NCBI RefSeq assembly: GCF_000379825.1
Contig: NZ_KB903835.1
Coordinates: 62,599-126,598 of the forward strand
Reading direction: 5' to 3'
DNA length: 64,000 bases
DNA from: Longispora albida DSM 44784
GTDB lineage: Bacteria > Actinomycetota > Actinomycetes > Mycobacteriales > Micromonosporaceae
The notes below the pieces were generated by a model. The model was given only the letters and a program-made list of their open reading frames with translations, did no database searches and was not told the origin of the DNA. Of the stretch, positions 35,141 to 44,301 are shown piece after piece. Each line of letters starts with the position of its first letter. Position 1 is the first letter of the stretch. A program made the translations under genes and the position numbers.

Positions 35141-35851
35141 ATGACCAGCGCTACCTTTCACGATCTGCTCGTCCCGCTCACCGAAAGCGACGTCACCCCG
35201 CCGCGCGGCATCGGAGTCGCCACCATCGGACCCCGATGGTCGGCCGGGGACGAGGGACGGCGGGTCCTGGGCAAGGCCAGCAACGGGATGCCGGTGCTGT
35301 GGGAGCCAGCCACCACCGGGCAGCTCGCAGCAGCCGGCCTGGGGGCCGCCCGGCGGCCGGGGGTGACCGGGGTGGTCCTGGCGCCGGGCGGGGCGGGCAG
35401 GGCACGGCAGAGGCTGGCGTTGTGCGCCGCCGTAATCCTTCCGCCCCGCCTCGGGCGCGGGGCGAGGGTGATCAGCCCCGAGCCGGTCGAGGTACCGGCC
35501 GGGGTGTCGTGCGTCGCGCACCTGGTCACCCAGCTACGGGGCACGGCTGAAACCGACACCGCGATCTGGGAGATCATCCCTTCCGCCAGCCTGGCCCTGG
35601 CCTGCGGAGGCACGCTTCCGGACCCGGCGTTGCGCAGGTTCCTGTCGGGCATGGTGGCGCAGCTGGCGGGGCTGCGCACCGCAGCCCGTACGGGCAACCT
35701 GCCCGCCACCGCCGAAGGCCAGGCACTCGCCGGGTTCCTCGACGGCAGGCCGCTGAGCATGGAGCTGGCTTCCGAAGTCCCTGATCTCATCTGTGCCCTG
35801 CTCGCAGGCGCCAGCGAGCAGGACCAGACGGGAGGCCAGAAAGCCGCCTGA
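35141..35851 (+). CDS. Hypothetical protein, paralogue of the previous gene
   Basis: This 236-aa protein starts at ATG 35141 behind AGGGGA. The C-terminal half is the diverged copy of the neighbour's. The N-terminal half (ATIGPRWSAGDEGRRVLGKASNG) differs. It is soluble and no catalytic motif is evident. It is part of the plus-strand run from 33.1 to 38.5 kb. Confidence 0.6.
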   Translation: MTSATFHDLLVPLTESDVTPPRGIGVATIGPRWSAGDEGRRVLGKASNGMPVLWEPATTGQLAAAGLGAARRPGVTGVVLAPGGAGRARQRLALCAAVILPPRLGRGARVISPEPVEVPAGVSCVAHLVTQLRGTAETDTAIWEIIPSASLALACGGTLPDPALRRFLSGMVAQLAGLRTAARTGNLPATAEGQALAGFLDGRPLSMELASEVPDLICALLAGASEQDQTGGQKAA

Positions 35852-36062
35852 CCGCCTGACCGTATGCGCTGCGCGGCCAGCCGGGCAGGGCAGCTGGCCG
35901 CCTTGGCCACCGCGTTCTGCTTCCCACACGGGCACACCTCACCCACCCCTGACCGCGCACCACCCCCCTTTCCGGAAGGACGACCTGATCTGCCATGCAC
36001 ACCACCCCTGCCCCGCGCTCCGGCCCGCCGGTACCTCGCGCCTGCTTCACCGGATCTCGGCG

Positions 36063-36764
36063 GTGACCGCTCCGGTGCGGCTGACGCCGAGACTCCTCGC
36101 GCTCGGGCTGGTGCGGCGGCTGGCGGAGGTCGCCGGTCTGGAGATCTTCGCTCTGGATGTGCTGCGGGCTCTCGACGGCCTGGCGATCGCCACCGACACC
36201 CTGGCCTCCCAGCTGCCCGTCGCTGACAGCCAGGTGCCGCGGATCAGAGCCCTCGCCGAGAAACTGCGCAACGGGGCAGGGGAAGTCCAGGCCGCGCGCG
36301 GCGCGCTGCGAACCCGGGCGTTCCTCGCCTTCTGGCTGCTGGCCACGATCGGCCTGCTCGGGGGCACGCAGCTCTTCACACCGCCGTCGCCGCTGGCGAC
36401 GCCGCTGAACGTCATGTTCTGGGCCGCGACGTCCGGCATGCTGATGCTGCTCGCCGTGACCCTGCTGGCCGGAGTCAGCCGGATTCGTACACGCCGCCGC
36501 TGCCGCCGGCTCGCCGCGCGCATCGTCGCCGACGGCACAGCGGCCGATGTCGCCGAGTGGGCACAGGCCGCCGGGGCGATCGCCGCAGCCGTGCGGCGGC
36601 GCGCGGCCTGGTTCGCCGACATAGAGATCCGGCGCCGCGGGGGCTGGCCGTACCTGCGGTTGCGCCGGCCCCTGTGCTGGTGGGACACGCTGCCCGACGA
36701 CATCACCGACATTGTCGGCCGCATTGCCGATGCGGTACCTGCACCCCCGGCGAGGAACCCATGA
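36063..36764 (+). CDS. Two-TM membrane protein
   Basis: This 233-aa protein has two adjacent hydrophobic segments (about 83-102, AFLAFWLLATIGLLGGTQLF, and about 115-140) set between helical, Arg-rich cytosolic parts. No family is recognised. GTG 36063 is used because it overlaps the stop of a 23-codon leader (ATG 35995, behind GGAAGGA) in the GTGA arrangement. Its stop overlaps the next ATG. The topology resembles the two-TM partner of the FtsK-like ATPase at 4134, though sequence similarity is not obvious. Confidence 0.6.
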   Translation: MTAPVRLTPRLLALGLVRRLAEVAGLEIFALDVLRALDGLAIATDTLASQLPVADSQVPRIRALAEKLRNGAGEVQAARGALRTRAFLAFWLLATIGLLGGTQLFTPPSPLATPLNVMFWAATSGMLMLLAVTLLAGVSRIRTRRRCRRLAARIVADGTAADVAEWAQAAGAIAAAVRRRAAWFADIEIRRRGGWPYLRLRRPLCWWDTLPDDITDIVGRIADAVPAPPARNP

Positions 36765-37375
36765 CCATCTTGATCACTGCGTCCGGGGGCGGCTGTGGTT
36801 GCCAGCGGGCACTGGAGCACTGGGCGCGCTGTGACCTGCTGCTCGCCGGCATCGCACTCGCCCTGGCCGCCGCCGATGAGCCCCGGCTGCGTCATGCCGC
36901 TGAGGACGTTGCCGCCGGAGCCGGAGTGGCCGGGCAGATCATCGGCGACGTCGTCAGCACCTGCCGGGCCCACCGCCGCGGGTGGCGGGCCGCAGCCCAA
37001 GCCCTCGCCGGCACGGTCCTGGCGTGCATGCCAGCGCTGACCGGCGCACCGCCACCGGCCGCGATCGTCTTGTTCGCCGCGGCGCTGGTCTGCTCGGTGC
37101 CGGCGGTGCGCGCGCTGCCGTGGGCGGTGCGCGCCGTGTGGCCGGCCCGCCACCTCACTCCCGCAGCCCGCGTGCCCGGCCCGGGCACGGTGCCTGAGGC
37201 CGTGGCGGGTGCCGAGGAGTACCGGCGCCTGGGCGTGGCGGCGCTGTCGGCGGCGACGTGCGCCGCCGGCATGCGCGCCGGCCTGACCGCCGCGCACACC
37301 TACTCCCTGCCACGCCACCTCGCCGCGGTCACAGCCTGCCTGACGCACAGGACCGACCGGGAGGCCACGGCATGA
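36761..37375 (+). CDS. Membrane protein, hypothetical
   Basis: This 204-aa protein starts at ATG 36761 within the previous stop (ATGA). A GGGCGCQ cysteine pair lies near the N-terminus. A Leu/Ala-rich stretch (about 105-125, PAAIVLFAAALVCSVPAVRAL) could be a TM segment. No family is recognised. It is coupled to both neighbours. Confidence 0.55.
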   Translation: MTILITASGGGCGCQRALEHWARCDLLLAGIALALAAADEPRLRHAAEDVAAGAGVAGQIIGDVVSTCRAHRRGWRAAAQALAGTVLACMPALTGAPPPAAIVLFAAALVCSVPAVRALPWAVRAVWPARHLTPAARVPGPGTVPEAVAGAEEYRRLGVAALSAATCAAGMRAGLTAAHTYSLPRHLAAVTACLTHRTDREATA

Positions 37376-37887
37376 CCGGGCTGATCATCGCAGCGGCAGC
37401 CGGGTTGGCCGCCCTGCTCGTGTGGGCGCTGGGGAAAGCGGTGCGCACCGCCGCCAAGGACCGCAAACGTGCCGCCGACGAGCACGCCGTCCGCCGCACC
37501 CAGCACCGGCTCCTCCTCGGAGTCGGGGCCGCGCTCGTCGTCGTGGTGGCCGCCGTCGCGCTGGCCGCCTTCGGCGGCCTCGACGCCATCCGATCTGTGC
37601 CCTCGCGCGCGGAAGCCGAGTCCGTCACCGAGGGTCCGTGCCAGGGCCGCAAGAGCGGCCGGCTGACCGTCACCCGCACGAGCGCGACCACGGCGTCGTG
37701 GGCCTACGTCCATGGCCAGCCCGTCGCAGCCGACGCCCAGGTCCTGCTGTCGCTGCGTGTCGGTGACCGTCATGTCGGCGGTGTGCGAGCCCTCTCCGGG
37801 CAGCTGGACCTCCCAGCTCCGCCTGCACGTGTGCACCTCGAAGGCAAGCTCGGCCCCGACCGGGTCTACGCCACGTGCATCGCCTGA
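37372..37887 (+). CDS. Two-TM membrane protein with exported C-terminal domain
   Basis: This 171-aa protein has a TM segment at 3-21, a short Arg/Lys-rich loop, a second TM at about 47-67 and a C-terminal beta-rich domain (about 85-171) with two cysteines (GPCQGRKSG and YATCIA at the end) that could form a disulphide outside the cell. No family is recognised. The start overlaps the previous stop (ATGA). Confidence 0.6.
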   Translation: MTGLIIAAAAGLAALLVWALGKAVRTAAKDRKRAADEHAVRRTQHRLLLGVGAALVVVVAAVALAAFGGLDAIRSVPSRAEAESVTEGPCQGRKSGRLTVTRTSATTASWAYVHGQPVAADAQVLLSLRVGDRHVGGVRALSGQLDLPAPPARVHLEGKLGPDRVYATCIA

Positions 37888-37926
37888 ACCCCAGATACCG
37901 CCCCAGAAAGGGACCCGGCACTCACC

Positions 37927-38457
37927 ATGACCACCGCCATCGCTGAAACCCGCCGCTCTGCGGCCACTGCGCACCCGAGCACGCCCCGACGACGCAGGAT
38001 CGGGCTGGCCGCTGCCGGCGTTGCGGTGCTGACCGCGGTGTCGGCGGTCGTGTTTATCGCCATCCGGGTCGACGTGCGAGTACGGGCCGAGCAGGGGGCG
38101 CGGGCGCTGCTGCTCCAGCTCGGCGAGCACCTGCCGGCCGGCACCGTGCGGCCGTCCGCCGGCGGCCGGGTCGAGGAGGGCTACCCGCCCGGCAGGGTGC
38201 TCCTGATTGACCGGGCCGTGTTCGGCGGCGTGGACGTGTGGGCGGTGCAGGAGTCGACCAGGGCCGCGCTGGAGACGGGCTGGCAGTTCGATGACGGGCC
38301 GTGCTGGCCGGGCGGGGCGTGCTTTGCCCGGCCTGGCGGAGGGTGGCTGTTGGTACGCCCGGAGGTCTCGTACTGCTGGGAGGCGCCGTGCGCGGTGAAG
38401 CTGCATCTGACCTACCCGCAGCCGAAACTATGGTCGACCGCCCCGAGCCCCGTGTGA
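37927..38457 (+). CDS. Single-TM membrane protein
   Basis: This 176-aa protein has a basic N-terminus, one TM segment (about 25-46, IGLAAAGVAVLTAVSAVVFIAI) and a C-terminal domain containing four cysteines (DGPCWPGGACFARPGG, YCWEAPC). It is probably exported, with disulphides. No family is recognised. A weak 7-bp hairpin (38469-38485) follows. The remaining gap to 38772 shows nothing else I can support. Confidence 0.6.
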   Translation: MTTAIAETRRSAATAHPSTPRRRRIGLAAAGVAVLTAVSAVVFIAIRVDVRVRAEQGARALLLQLGEHLPAGTVRPSAGGRVEEGYPPGRVLLIDRAVFGGVDVWAVQESTRAALETGWQFDDGPCWPGGACFARPGGGWLLVRPEVSYCWEAPCAVKLHLTYPQPKLWSTAPSPV

Positions 38458-38772
38458 GCGCCCCTGTGCCCGCCAGCATGGCGGGCCGCGCCGCGATCCA
38501 TCCGGCCCCGACCGGGTCAGGACCGGGCGGCTGAACCCCAACGCGCCCCGGATCCCCAAACCCCGCGCTCCGCCCGGCCGGCCGCCGACACGGCGAGAGC
38601 CGGCGGGGGTGTGCTGGCCGGCACCGCAGCGGGGCCGGGACCAGCCAGCGGATTGGCCGCCTTATGGAGGCGGGATCTGCCGGGCGTGTGTGAACGCGAT
38701 GCCTCCTGAACGTTGACCCAGCCTCGTTGCCCCTGCGACCTGAGCACCAGCCAGTGAAAGGACAGCCGGCCT

Positions 38773-39807
38773 GTGACCGCCCCGGCCACCACACCGCGCC
38801 ACCAAACCCGATCCGCAGGACACGTCCCTGGCCCGCGCTCATCCTCGTCCAGCTCCCGGCGCCGGCGTCGCCGGCCGGGCAGCCAGGTACCGGCTAGCGC
38901 CGCGCGGGCCCGGCTGATCAGCTGGCCAGCGGGCCATGGGCTGACGCTGCCCGCGCCGCGGTTGTGGCGGCCCCGGCTGCTGGTGACGGGTGACTGGCAC
39001 ATCGGTGATGAGCGCTCGGCCGGGGTGTGGCGGGCCGGAATGCTCGCCGCGATCGGTGAGAGCCACCCGGATGTAGTGGTGGTCTGCGGTGACATCTGCC
39101 AGCGCGGCACCGCCGAGCAGGCCCGTATCGCCGCCGCCGAGTGCGCTGGCCTGGGCGTCTTGGTGGTCGCCGTGCTGGGCAATCACGACTACCTCAGCGG
39201 CGCCGCCGATGAGGTCGCGGCGATCCTGGCGGAGGCCGGAGTGGTCGTGCTGCGCGGCCAGTCGGTGCTGCTGGACTTGCCGGGCCGGGGCAGGCTCGCG
39301 CTGGTCGGGGCGATGGGCCAGATGGAGGCGGTCACGCCCCGCCAGCGGCACCTCGTGCCGGCCGCCGAGTACGACCCGGTCCACTACCGGCGCATGCTCA
39401 CTCACCGCAGCATCCGCGCCGCGACCGCCGTGGTGTCCGTGCTCCACGTCCCCGGTTTCAAGACGGCGACCTCGGGCGAGCCGGAACATCTGGTTGAGCA
39501 GATGTTCAACCCGGCGATGGGCCGGGCGGTCGGCAGGTCCCGGCGGGTCCGGTTGTGCCTGAACGCGCACTGCCACCGCGGATGCGAGAGGTACCGCACG
39601 CGCAGCAGCGGGCTGCGGGGCCGGTCCGCGTCGTGCCGGGTCACCGGGACGCTGACCCGCACGTACGAGCTGGACCCGCGTACCGGCCGCGTCGCCACCG
39701 TGCACGAGGGCCTGCCCTGGCCCGCCGACCTCTACGACAAGCCCGCACCGCACCCGGGGCCGGGGGTGGCGCCTCGCCCCACGAGCGCCCGGAACCTGGC
39801 AAGCTGA
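38773..39807 (+). CDS. Metallophosphoesterase
   Basis: This 344-aa protein shows the calcineurin-like motifs in order: TGDWHIGD (D-x-H), CGDIC (G-D), GNHDY (G-N-H-D), VSVLHVPG (H) and LNAHCHRG (in place of the usual GHxH). The N-terminal 60 residues are Arg/Ser-rich and probably disordered. The substrate may be a phosphodiester or nucleotide. The GTG start has AAAGGA 10 bases upstream. It ends the plus-strand membrane-protein region. Confidence 0.75.
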   Translation: MTAPATTPRHQTRSAGHVPGPRSSSSSSRRRRRRPGSQVPASAARARLISWPAGHGLTLPAPRLWRPRLLVTGDWHIGDERSAGVWRAGMLAAIGESHPDVVVVCGDICQRGTAEQARIAAAECAGLGVLVVAVLGNHDYLSGAADEVAAILAEAGVVVLRGQSVLLDLPGRGRLALVGAMGQMEAVTPRQRHLVPAAEYDPVHYRRMLTHRSIRAATAVVSVLHVPGFKTATSGEPEHLVEQMFNPAMGRAVGRSRRVRLCLNAHCHRGCERYRTRSSGLRGRSASCRVTGTLTRTYELDPRTGRVATVHEGLPWPADLYDKPAPHPGPGVAPRPTSARNLAS

Positions 39808-39936
39808 CCCATCGTTAGAACATTTGTGCTGATAGGCGGTTTTGGTTAGGCCGCCGGAGGCGACCTGATGTCGGTTGGGCTCCGGGCAGATGGTGCTCCT
39901 CGGACAGGCACGAATCCGTTGAGAGAAGGGGAAACG

Positions 39937-40755
39937 ATGGCCGGAACTGAGCAGCGGGAGCAGACCTTGGACACGCAGACTCTGGCGGCTGCCCTGGGTG
40001 ATGTGGTCGCCGAGCGGCACCGGCAGCATGCCTTGTTCGGCCGCCAGGACCTGCCCGACGGCACCGGCCCGGAGTATCGCGCGCTCGCTGACGAGGCGCG
40101 GATCGACTGCGAGAACGCCGAACCGCTGACGTGGCGGGACCTGGTCCGTGAGGAGGTCTTCGAGGCGTTCGCGGAGAGTGACCCGCGCGCCTTGTACGCG
40201 GAGCTGACGCAGGCCGCGGGGCTGATCGCCCAGTGGATGCAGGCGCTGCGTGGCCGGATCGACCTGCCGGACGCCGGTCATCTGCTCGCCGGGCTCGGCC
40301 GGCACCGGTCGATCGTGGATCTCCACGTGCTGCTGCGCCGCGCGGATGGGGCGGTACTGGTTGCCCAGCGTGCGGGGACCGGGTATGCCGATGGCTGCTG
40401 GCATCTTCCCTCTGGGCACCATGAGGCCGGGGAGTCCGTCCGGTCCGGCGCCGCGCGGGAGGTGCGGGAGGAGATCGGTGTCGTCGTCGCCGAGGAGGAC
40501 CTGCGGCTGCTGCTCGTGCTGCACCACGCCGCGCCCGGCGAGGCGGCCCGCCTGGGCTTGTTCTTCGAGGCCACGGTCTGGGAAGGCGAACCTGCGATCA
40601 CCGAGCCGGACAAGTGTGCCGGCCTGAGGTGGTCAGACCCGCATGCGGTGCCGGAGCCGTTCGTGCCGTACGCGAGGGCCGCTCTCGGGCACATCGCCGC
40701 CGGCCGGCTGTACGCCGCCGACGGGTTCGCGACCGGGGCCGGGGTGGCGGCATGA
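39937..40755 (+). CDS. MazG-like/Nudix fusion hydrolase
   Basis: This 272-aa protein has residues about 12-100 (VVAERHRQHALFGRQDLPDG and REEVFEAFAESDP) resembling MazG-like all-alpha NTP pyrophosphatases. Residues about 118-250 form a Nudix domain with a full Nudix box, GHHEAGESVRSGAAREVREE followed by IGV. Both halves would act on nucleoside di- or triphosphates. ATG 39937 has AAGGGG upstream. The stop overlaps the ABC gene start (ATGA). Confidence 0.75.
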   Translation: MAGTEQREQTLDTQTLAAALGDVVAERHRQHALFGRQDLPDGTGPEYRALADEARIDCENAEPLTWRDLVREEVFEAFAESDPRALYAELTQAAGLIAQWMQALRGRIDLPDAGHLLAGLGRHRSIVDLHVLLRRADGAVLVAQRAGTGYADGCWHLPSGHHEAGESVRSGAAREVREEIGVVVAEEDLRLLLVLHHAAPGEAARLGLFFEATVWEGEPAITEPDKCAGLRWSDPHAVPEPFVPYARAALGHIAAGRLYAADGFATGAGVAA

Positions 40756-42707
40756 GCGCGCGGTCGGAGCAGTCCACCGCCCCGGTGCCCCGTCAGCCTG
40801 CCGGCCCCGAGGTGGACGGGGAGGAGGTGGAGCAGGACGCGCTGCTGGAGATGGAAGACGACAACCACTGGCACAAGTACACCACTCAGATGATCGACAC
40901 GCGGTTCGTCACCGTGCTGGCCAGGCTGCCGCGACTGGCCCGGCTGGCGTTCGGGATGGCGTGGCGGGCCTCGCGCCGCGACACCGCCGCCACCGTCGTG
41001 CTTCAGGTCGCCTCGGGCCTGTTCACCGCGTTCGGGCTGCTGGCCACCCAGCAGGTGCTCGTGCACCTGTTCTCCTCCGGCCTGACCCGGGACAAGGTGA
41101 TCTCCGCGTTGCCGTCGCTGCTGCTGGTGATGGCCGCCGCCGTCGCGCGGGGCGGCCTGTCGACGGCGGCCGGGTACGCCCAAGCCCGGCTCAAGCCGAG
41201 GGTACGCAACGCCGCCGAGGTGCACCTTCTGTCGGTGACCAGCCGGGTGCAGCTGTCCGCGTATGACACCGAGTCCTACGCCGACGCCCTCGACCGGGCA
41301 CGCAACCGCGGCCTGTACGCCGTCGAAGAGCTCGTCAACGCCACCATCGACCTGCTGACCAACACCGCCCGGTTCGCCGCCGTCGCGATCACGCTGCTGA
41401 CGATCCACCCGCTGCTGCTGCCGGTGCTGATCGTCGCCGCCCTGCCCGAGGGCTGGGGCGCGGTGCGCGCCGCGCGGGCGGAGTACCAGGCGTCGACCCG
41501 CTGGCTGGCCCGGGCCCGCTGGTCCTGGACGCTCGGGCACCAGCTCGCCTACCGCCGACACGCCCCAGAGGTCCGCGCCTACAACCTGCGCGGGTACCTG
41601 CTGCGAAGGTTCGGGGTCCTGCTCGGCCAGATCGAGCGGACAGAGCTTGAAGTCGCCCGCGAGCAGACCACCGCCCGGGTGATCGGCGGCAGCCTCGCCG
41701 GGATCGGCACCGCAGGCGTCTACGCCCTCCTCGCGTGGCTGCTCATCGAGGGGCACCTGCCTCTGGCCGCCGCGGTGACCGCCGTCTTCGCGCTGCAGAC
41801 CGGCGGCAGCGCGCTGCGGAACCTGATCTTCAACGTGAACAAGGTGTTCGAGTCCGGGCTGTACGTCAACGACATCCAGGACACCGAGACCACTACCCTC
41901 GCCCGCCAGGAACGCACCGGGACCTCCACCCCCGCAGCGCCCGAAGAGATCCGCCTTGAGGATGTGTCCCTGACCTACGAGAGCGCAGAGAAGCCTGCTC
42001 TGGCGGGAGTGAGCCTGACCGTGCGGCGCGGGCAGACGATCGCACTCGTCGGAGAGAACGGCTCCGGCAAGTCCACACTCGCCAAGATCCTCGGCGGCCT
42101 GTACGAGCCGACCGGCGGGCGGATGCTGTGGGACGGCGCCGACACGGCCAGCTTCACGCCCGAGGAGATGCGCGAGCACATCGCGACCATCAGCCAGGAC
42201 TTCGCCCGCTGGCCGTTCACCGCCCGCGAAGCCGTCCGCATCGGAGCCGAACCCCGCCCCGCCACCCAAGCCGACATCGAGGACTCCGCCCGCGCCGCCG
42301 AAGCCCACGACATGATCCTCGGACTGCCCAACGGCTACGCGACCCTCCTCGACACCAGCTTCAAGGGCGGCCACGACCCCAGCCAGGGCCAGTGGCAGCG
42401 ACTGGCCGCCGCACGCGGATTTCACCGCGACGCGCCGGTGATCATCTGCGATGAGCCGTCCGCGGCGCTGGACCCGCGCGCCGAGCACGCCTTATTCCAG
42501 TACCTGCGCGACGGCGCTGCCGGCCGGATCACCGTGCTGATCACCCACCGGCTCGCCAACGTCCGCGACGCCGACCAGATCCTCGTCCTCGACCACGGCC
42601 ACGTCCTCGAACACGGCGACCACGACCAGCTCATGGCCGCAGGCGGCGTCTACGCCGAGCTGTTCGCCCTCCAGGCCAGCGGCTACACAAGTGAGCGGGA
42701 GGCGTGA
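40752..42707 (+). CDS. ABC exporter, fused permease and ATPase
   Basis: This 651-aa half-transporter has a soluble N-terminus of about 60 residues, then six TM helices and a nucleotide-binding domain with Walker A GENGSGKST (about 435), a signature HDPSQGQWQRLAAAR in place of LSGGQ, Walker B VIICDEPSAALD and the H-loop ITHRLANV. The SQGQWQ signature is seen in exporters for peptides or small natural products. It is coupled on both sides to Nudix genes, so it may export a product of the operon. Confidence 0.9.
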   Translation: MSARSEQSTAPVPRQPAGPEVDGEEVEQDALLEMEDDNHWHKYTTQMIDTRFVTVLARLPRLARLAFGMAWRASRRDTAATVVLQVASGLFTAFGLLATQQVLVHLFSSGLTRDKVISALPSLLLVMAAAVARGGLSTAAGYAQARLKPRVRNAAEVHLLSVTSRVQLSAYDTESYADALDRARNRGLYAVEELVNATIDLLTNTARFAAVAITLLTIHPLLLPVLIVAALPEGWGAVRAARAEYQASTRWLARARWSWTLGHQLAYRRHAPEVRAYNLRGYLLRRFGVLLGQIERTELEVAREQTTARVIGGSLAGIGTAGVYALLAWLLIEGHLPLAAAVTAVFALQTGGSALRNLIFNVNKVFESGLYVNDIQDTETTTLARQERTGTSTPAAPEEIRLEDVSLTYESAEKPALAGVSLTVRRGQTIALVGENGSGKSTLAKILGGLYEPTGGRMLWDGADTASFTPEEMREHIATISQDFARWPFTAREAVRIGAEPRPATQADIEDSARAAEAHDMILGLPNGYATLLDTSFKGGHDPSQGQWQRLAAARGFHRDAPVIICDEPSAALDPRAEHALFQYLRDGAAGRITVLITHRLANVRDADQILVLDHGHVLEHGDHDQLMAAGGVYAELFALQASGYTSEREA

Positions 42708-43219
42708 TGGAACCGCACCACGGCAACCGGTTCGAGCTGCGCGTCACCGGCCGGGCCATCGTCTTCCGCGAAGGGTCGGTGCTGCTCACCGCCAGCGGCG
42801 CCGGCCAGGCGCTGTGGCATTTGCCGGGCGGAGGCATCGACCCCGGCGAGACCGCCGCTGAAGCCACCATCCGGGAACTGGCAGAGGAATGCGATCTGGA
42901 AGTCGTGCTCGGTGACCTGGCTTTCGTCCGCGAGACCACCTACCCCCTCGGTGACGGCGCGCACCGCCACCGCATCGACATCGTCCACACGGCCACCACC
43001 GCCACACCCGAAGCCGCTCGGCTCGGGCCCGAGCCAGGCCACACCACCGCCGTCGCCTGGATACCCCTCGGCGAACTGGACGGCCTTGACCTGCGCCCGC
43101 CCGAGCTGGCCCGGCTCCTTCCACGCCTGGCCGCCGGCCAGCCCATCCCGAGATACCTCGCCGGCCGCGAGGCCGGGCACCAGACAGACCGCACCCAGTC
43201 GAACCCGCCCGGCACGTGA
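42707..43219 (+). CDS. Nudix hydrolase
   Basis: This 170-aa protein has a complete Nudix box, GGGIDPGETAAEATIRELAE followed by ECDL. The upstream LWHLPGGG is typical of mutT-like enzymes. The ATG shares its first base with the ABC stop (TGATG), and GGGAGG lies 4 bases upstream. The C-terminal tail is Pro/Arg-rich. The substrate is unknown. Confidence 0.85.
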   Translation: MEPHHGNRFELRVTGRAIVFREGSVLLTASGAGQALWHLPGGGIDPGETAAEATIRELAEECDLEVVLGDLAFVRETTYPLGDGAHRHRIDIVHTATTATPEAARLGPEPGHTTAVAWIPLGELDGLDLRPPELARLLPRLAAGQPIPRYLAGREAGHQTDRTQSNPPGT

Positions 43220-43365
43220 CGGCTCCGCCGGCGAAGTTATCCACAGCCTTGCCCACAGCCTCCTGCCGCGGGCAGGGCGGTGCGTGCGGCGCTCACATCA
43301 CCGGCCCGGCAGCAGACGCGGCGTCGGGAAGAGCAGCTTGCAGCGGGCGGGCGTACGCTGCCGGG

Positions 43366-44301
43366 GTGACTGATATCGAGCCTGTTGTCCGTATCGGTAG
43401 CCGGCCGTCGGCGATGGCGATCGCGATGAGCCGGCAGGTGATCGCCCGCCTGGGGGAGGTGGCCCCGCTCGCCCGGTTCGAGCACGTGCTGGTGTCCACC
43501 ACCGGTGACGAGTGGAAAGGCCCCCTGCACGAGATCGGCGGGAAGGGCTCCTTCGTCACCGAACTCGACCAGGCCCAGCTCGCCGGCCGCTTCGACATCG
43601 GAGTCCACAGCAGCAAGGACCGCGACGGGCTGCCGGACGGGCTGGAGCTGGTGTTCCTGGCCCGTGAAGACGCCCGCGATGTGCTGATCTCCCGCACGGG
43701 CGCCGGGCTCGACGGGCTGCCCGGCGACGCGACGGTCGGCACCAGCTCGCCCCGGCGGGCCGCGCAGCTGCGGCGCGGATGGCCCCACCTTCAGGTCGCC
43801 GCGGCCAGGGGCAACGCCGACACGCGCCTGGCGCACCTCGACTCCGGCCGCTACGACGCCGTGGTCCTGGCCTTGTCGGGCATGCGCCGCCTCGGTCTGG
43901 AGCACCGTGTCACCGCGATTCTGGAGCCCGATGTCCTCCTGCCCGCCGCCGGAGCCGGCATCGTGGCGCTGTCGGTGCGCGTCGGCGACCACCCGGCCGC
44001 CTCACTGGCCGCTTGGCTCGCCGACACCGATGCGACCGCGTGCGTGACCGCTGAACGCGCGGTCCTCGCCGGGCTCGGCGGCAGTTGCCTGTCAGCGATC
44101 GCCGCCCACGCCACCCCCGCGCCCGGGCAGCGGCTGAGGCTGCGCGCCGCCGTCTACGCCCCGGACGGCTCCCACGCCGTCGACGTCACCGAGACCGGTG
44201 CCGCCACACACCCCGAAGACCTCGGGCTGGAAGTGGCTGGCCTGCTGCGCGAGAAGGGTGCCGCCGAGCTCCTCGGCCCGCACGGAGGCCACTGTGGCTG
44301 A
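43366..44301 (+). CDS. hemC: Hydroxymethylbilane synthase (porphobilinogen deaminase) homologue
   Basis: This 311-aa protein has the family's usual length. It shows GSRPSAMAIAMS, EIGGKGSFVTELDQAQLAG, FDIGVHSSKD (catalytic Asp at about 85), GTSSPRRAAQL, ARGNADTRL and the dipyrromethane-binding Cys in GGSCLSA (C241). HemC joins four porphobilinogens into the linear tetrapyrrole precursor of haem. It is far from any other haem gene here and sits with Nudix and ABC genes, so it is probably an extra copy with a special role. GTG 43366 has CCGGGG nearby. Sequence upstream in frame is not coding-like. Confidence 0.85.
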   Translation: MTDIEPVVRIGSRPSAMAIAMSRQVIARLGEVAPLARFEHVLVSTTGDEWKGPLHEIGGKGSFVTELDQAQLAGRFDIGVHSSKDRDGLPDGLELVFLAREDARDVLISRTGAGLDGLPGDATVGTSSPRRAAQLRRGWPHLQVAAARGNADTRLAHLDSGRYDAVVLALSGMRRLGLEHRVTAILEPDVLLPAAGAGIVALSVRVGDHPAASLAAWLADTDATACVTAERAVLAGLGGSCLSAIAAHATPAPGQRLRLRAAVYAPDGSHAVDVTETGAATHPEDLGLEVAGLLREKGAAELLGPHGGHCG

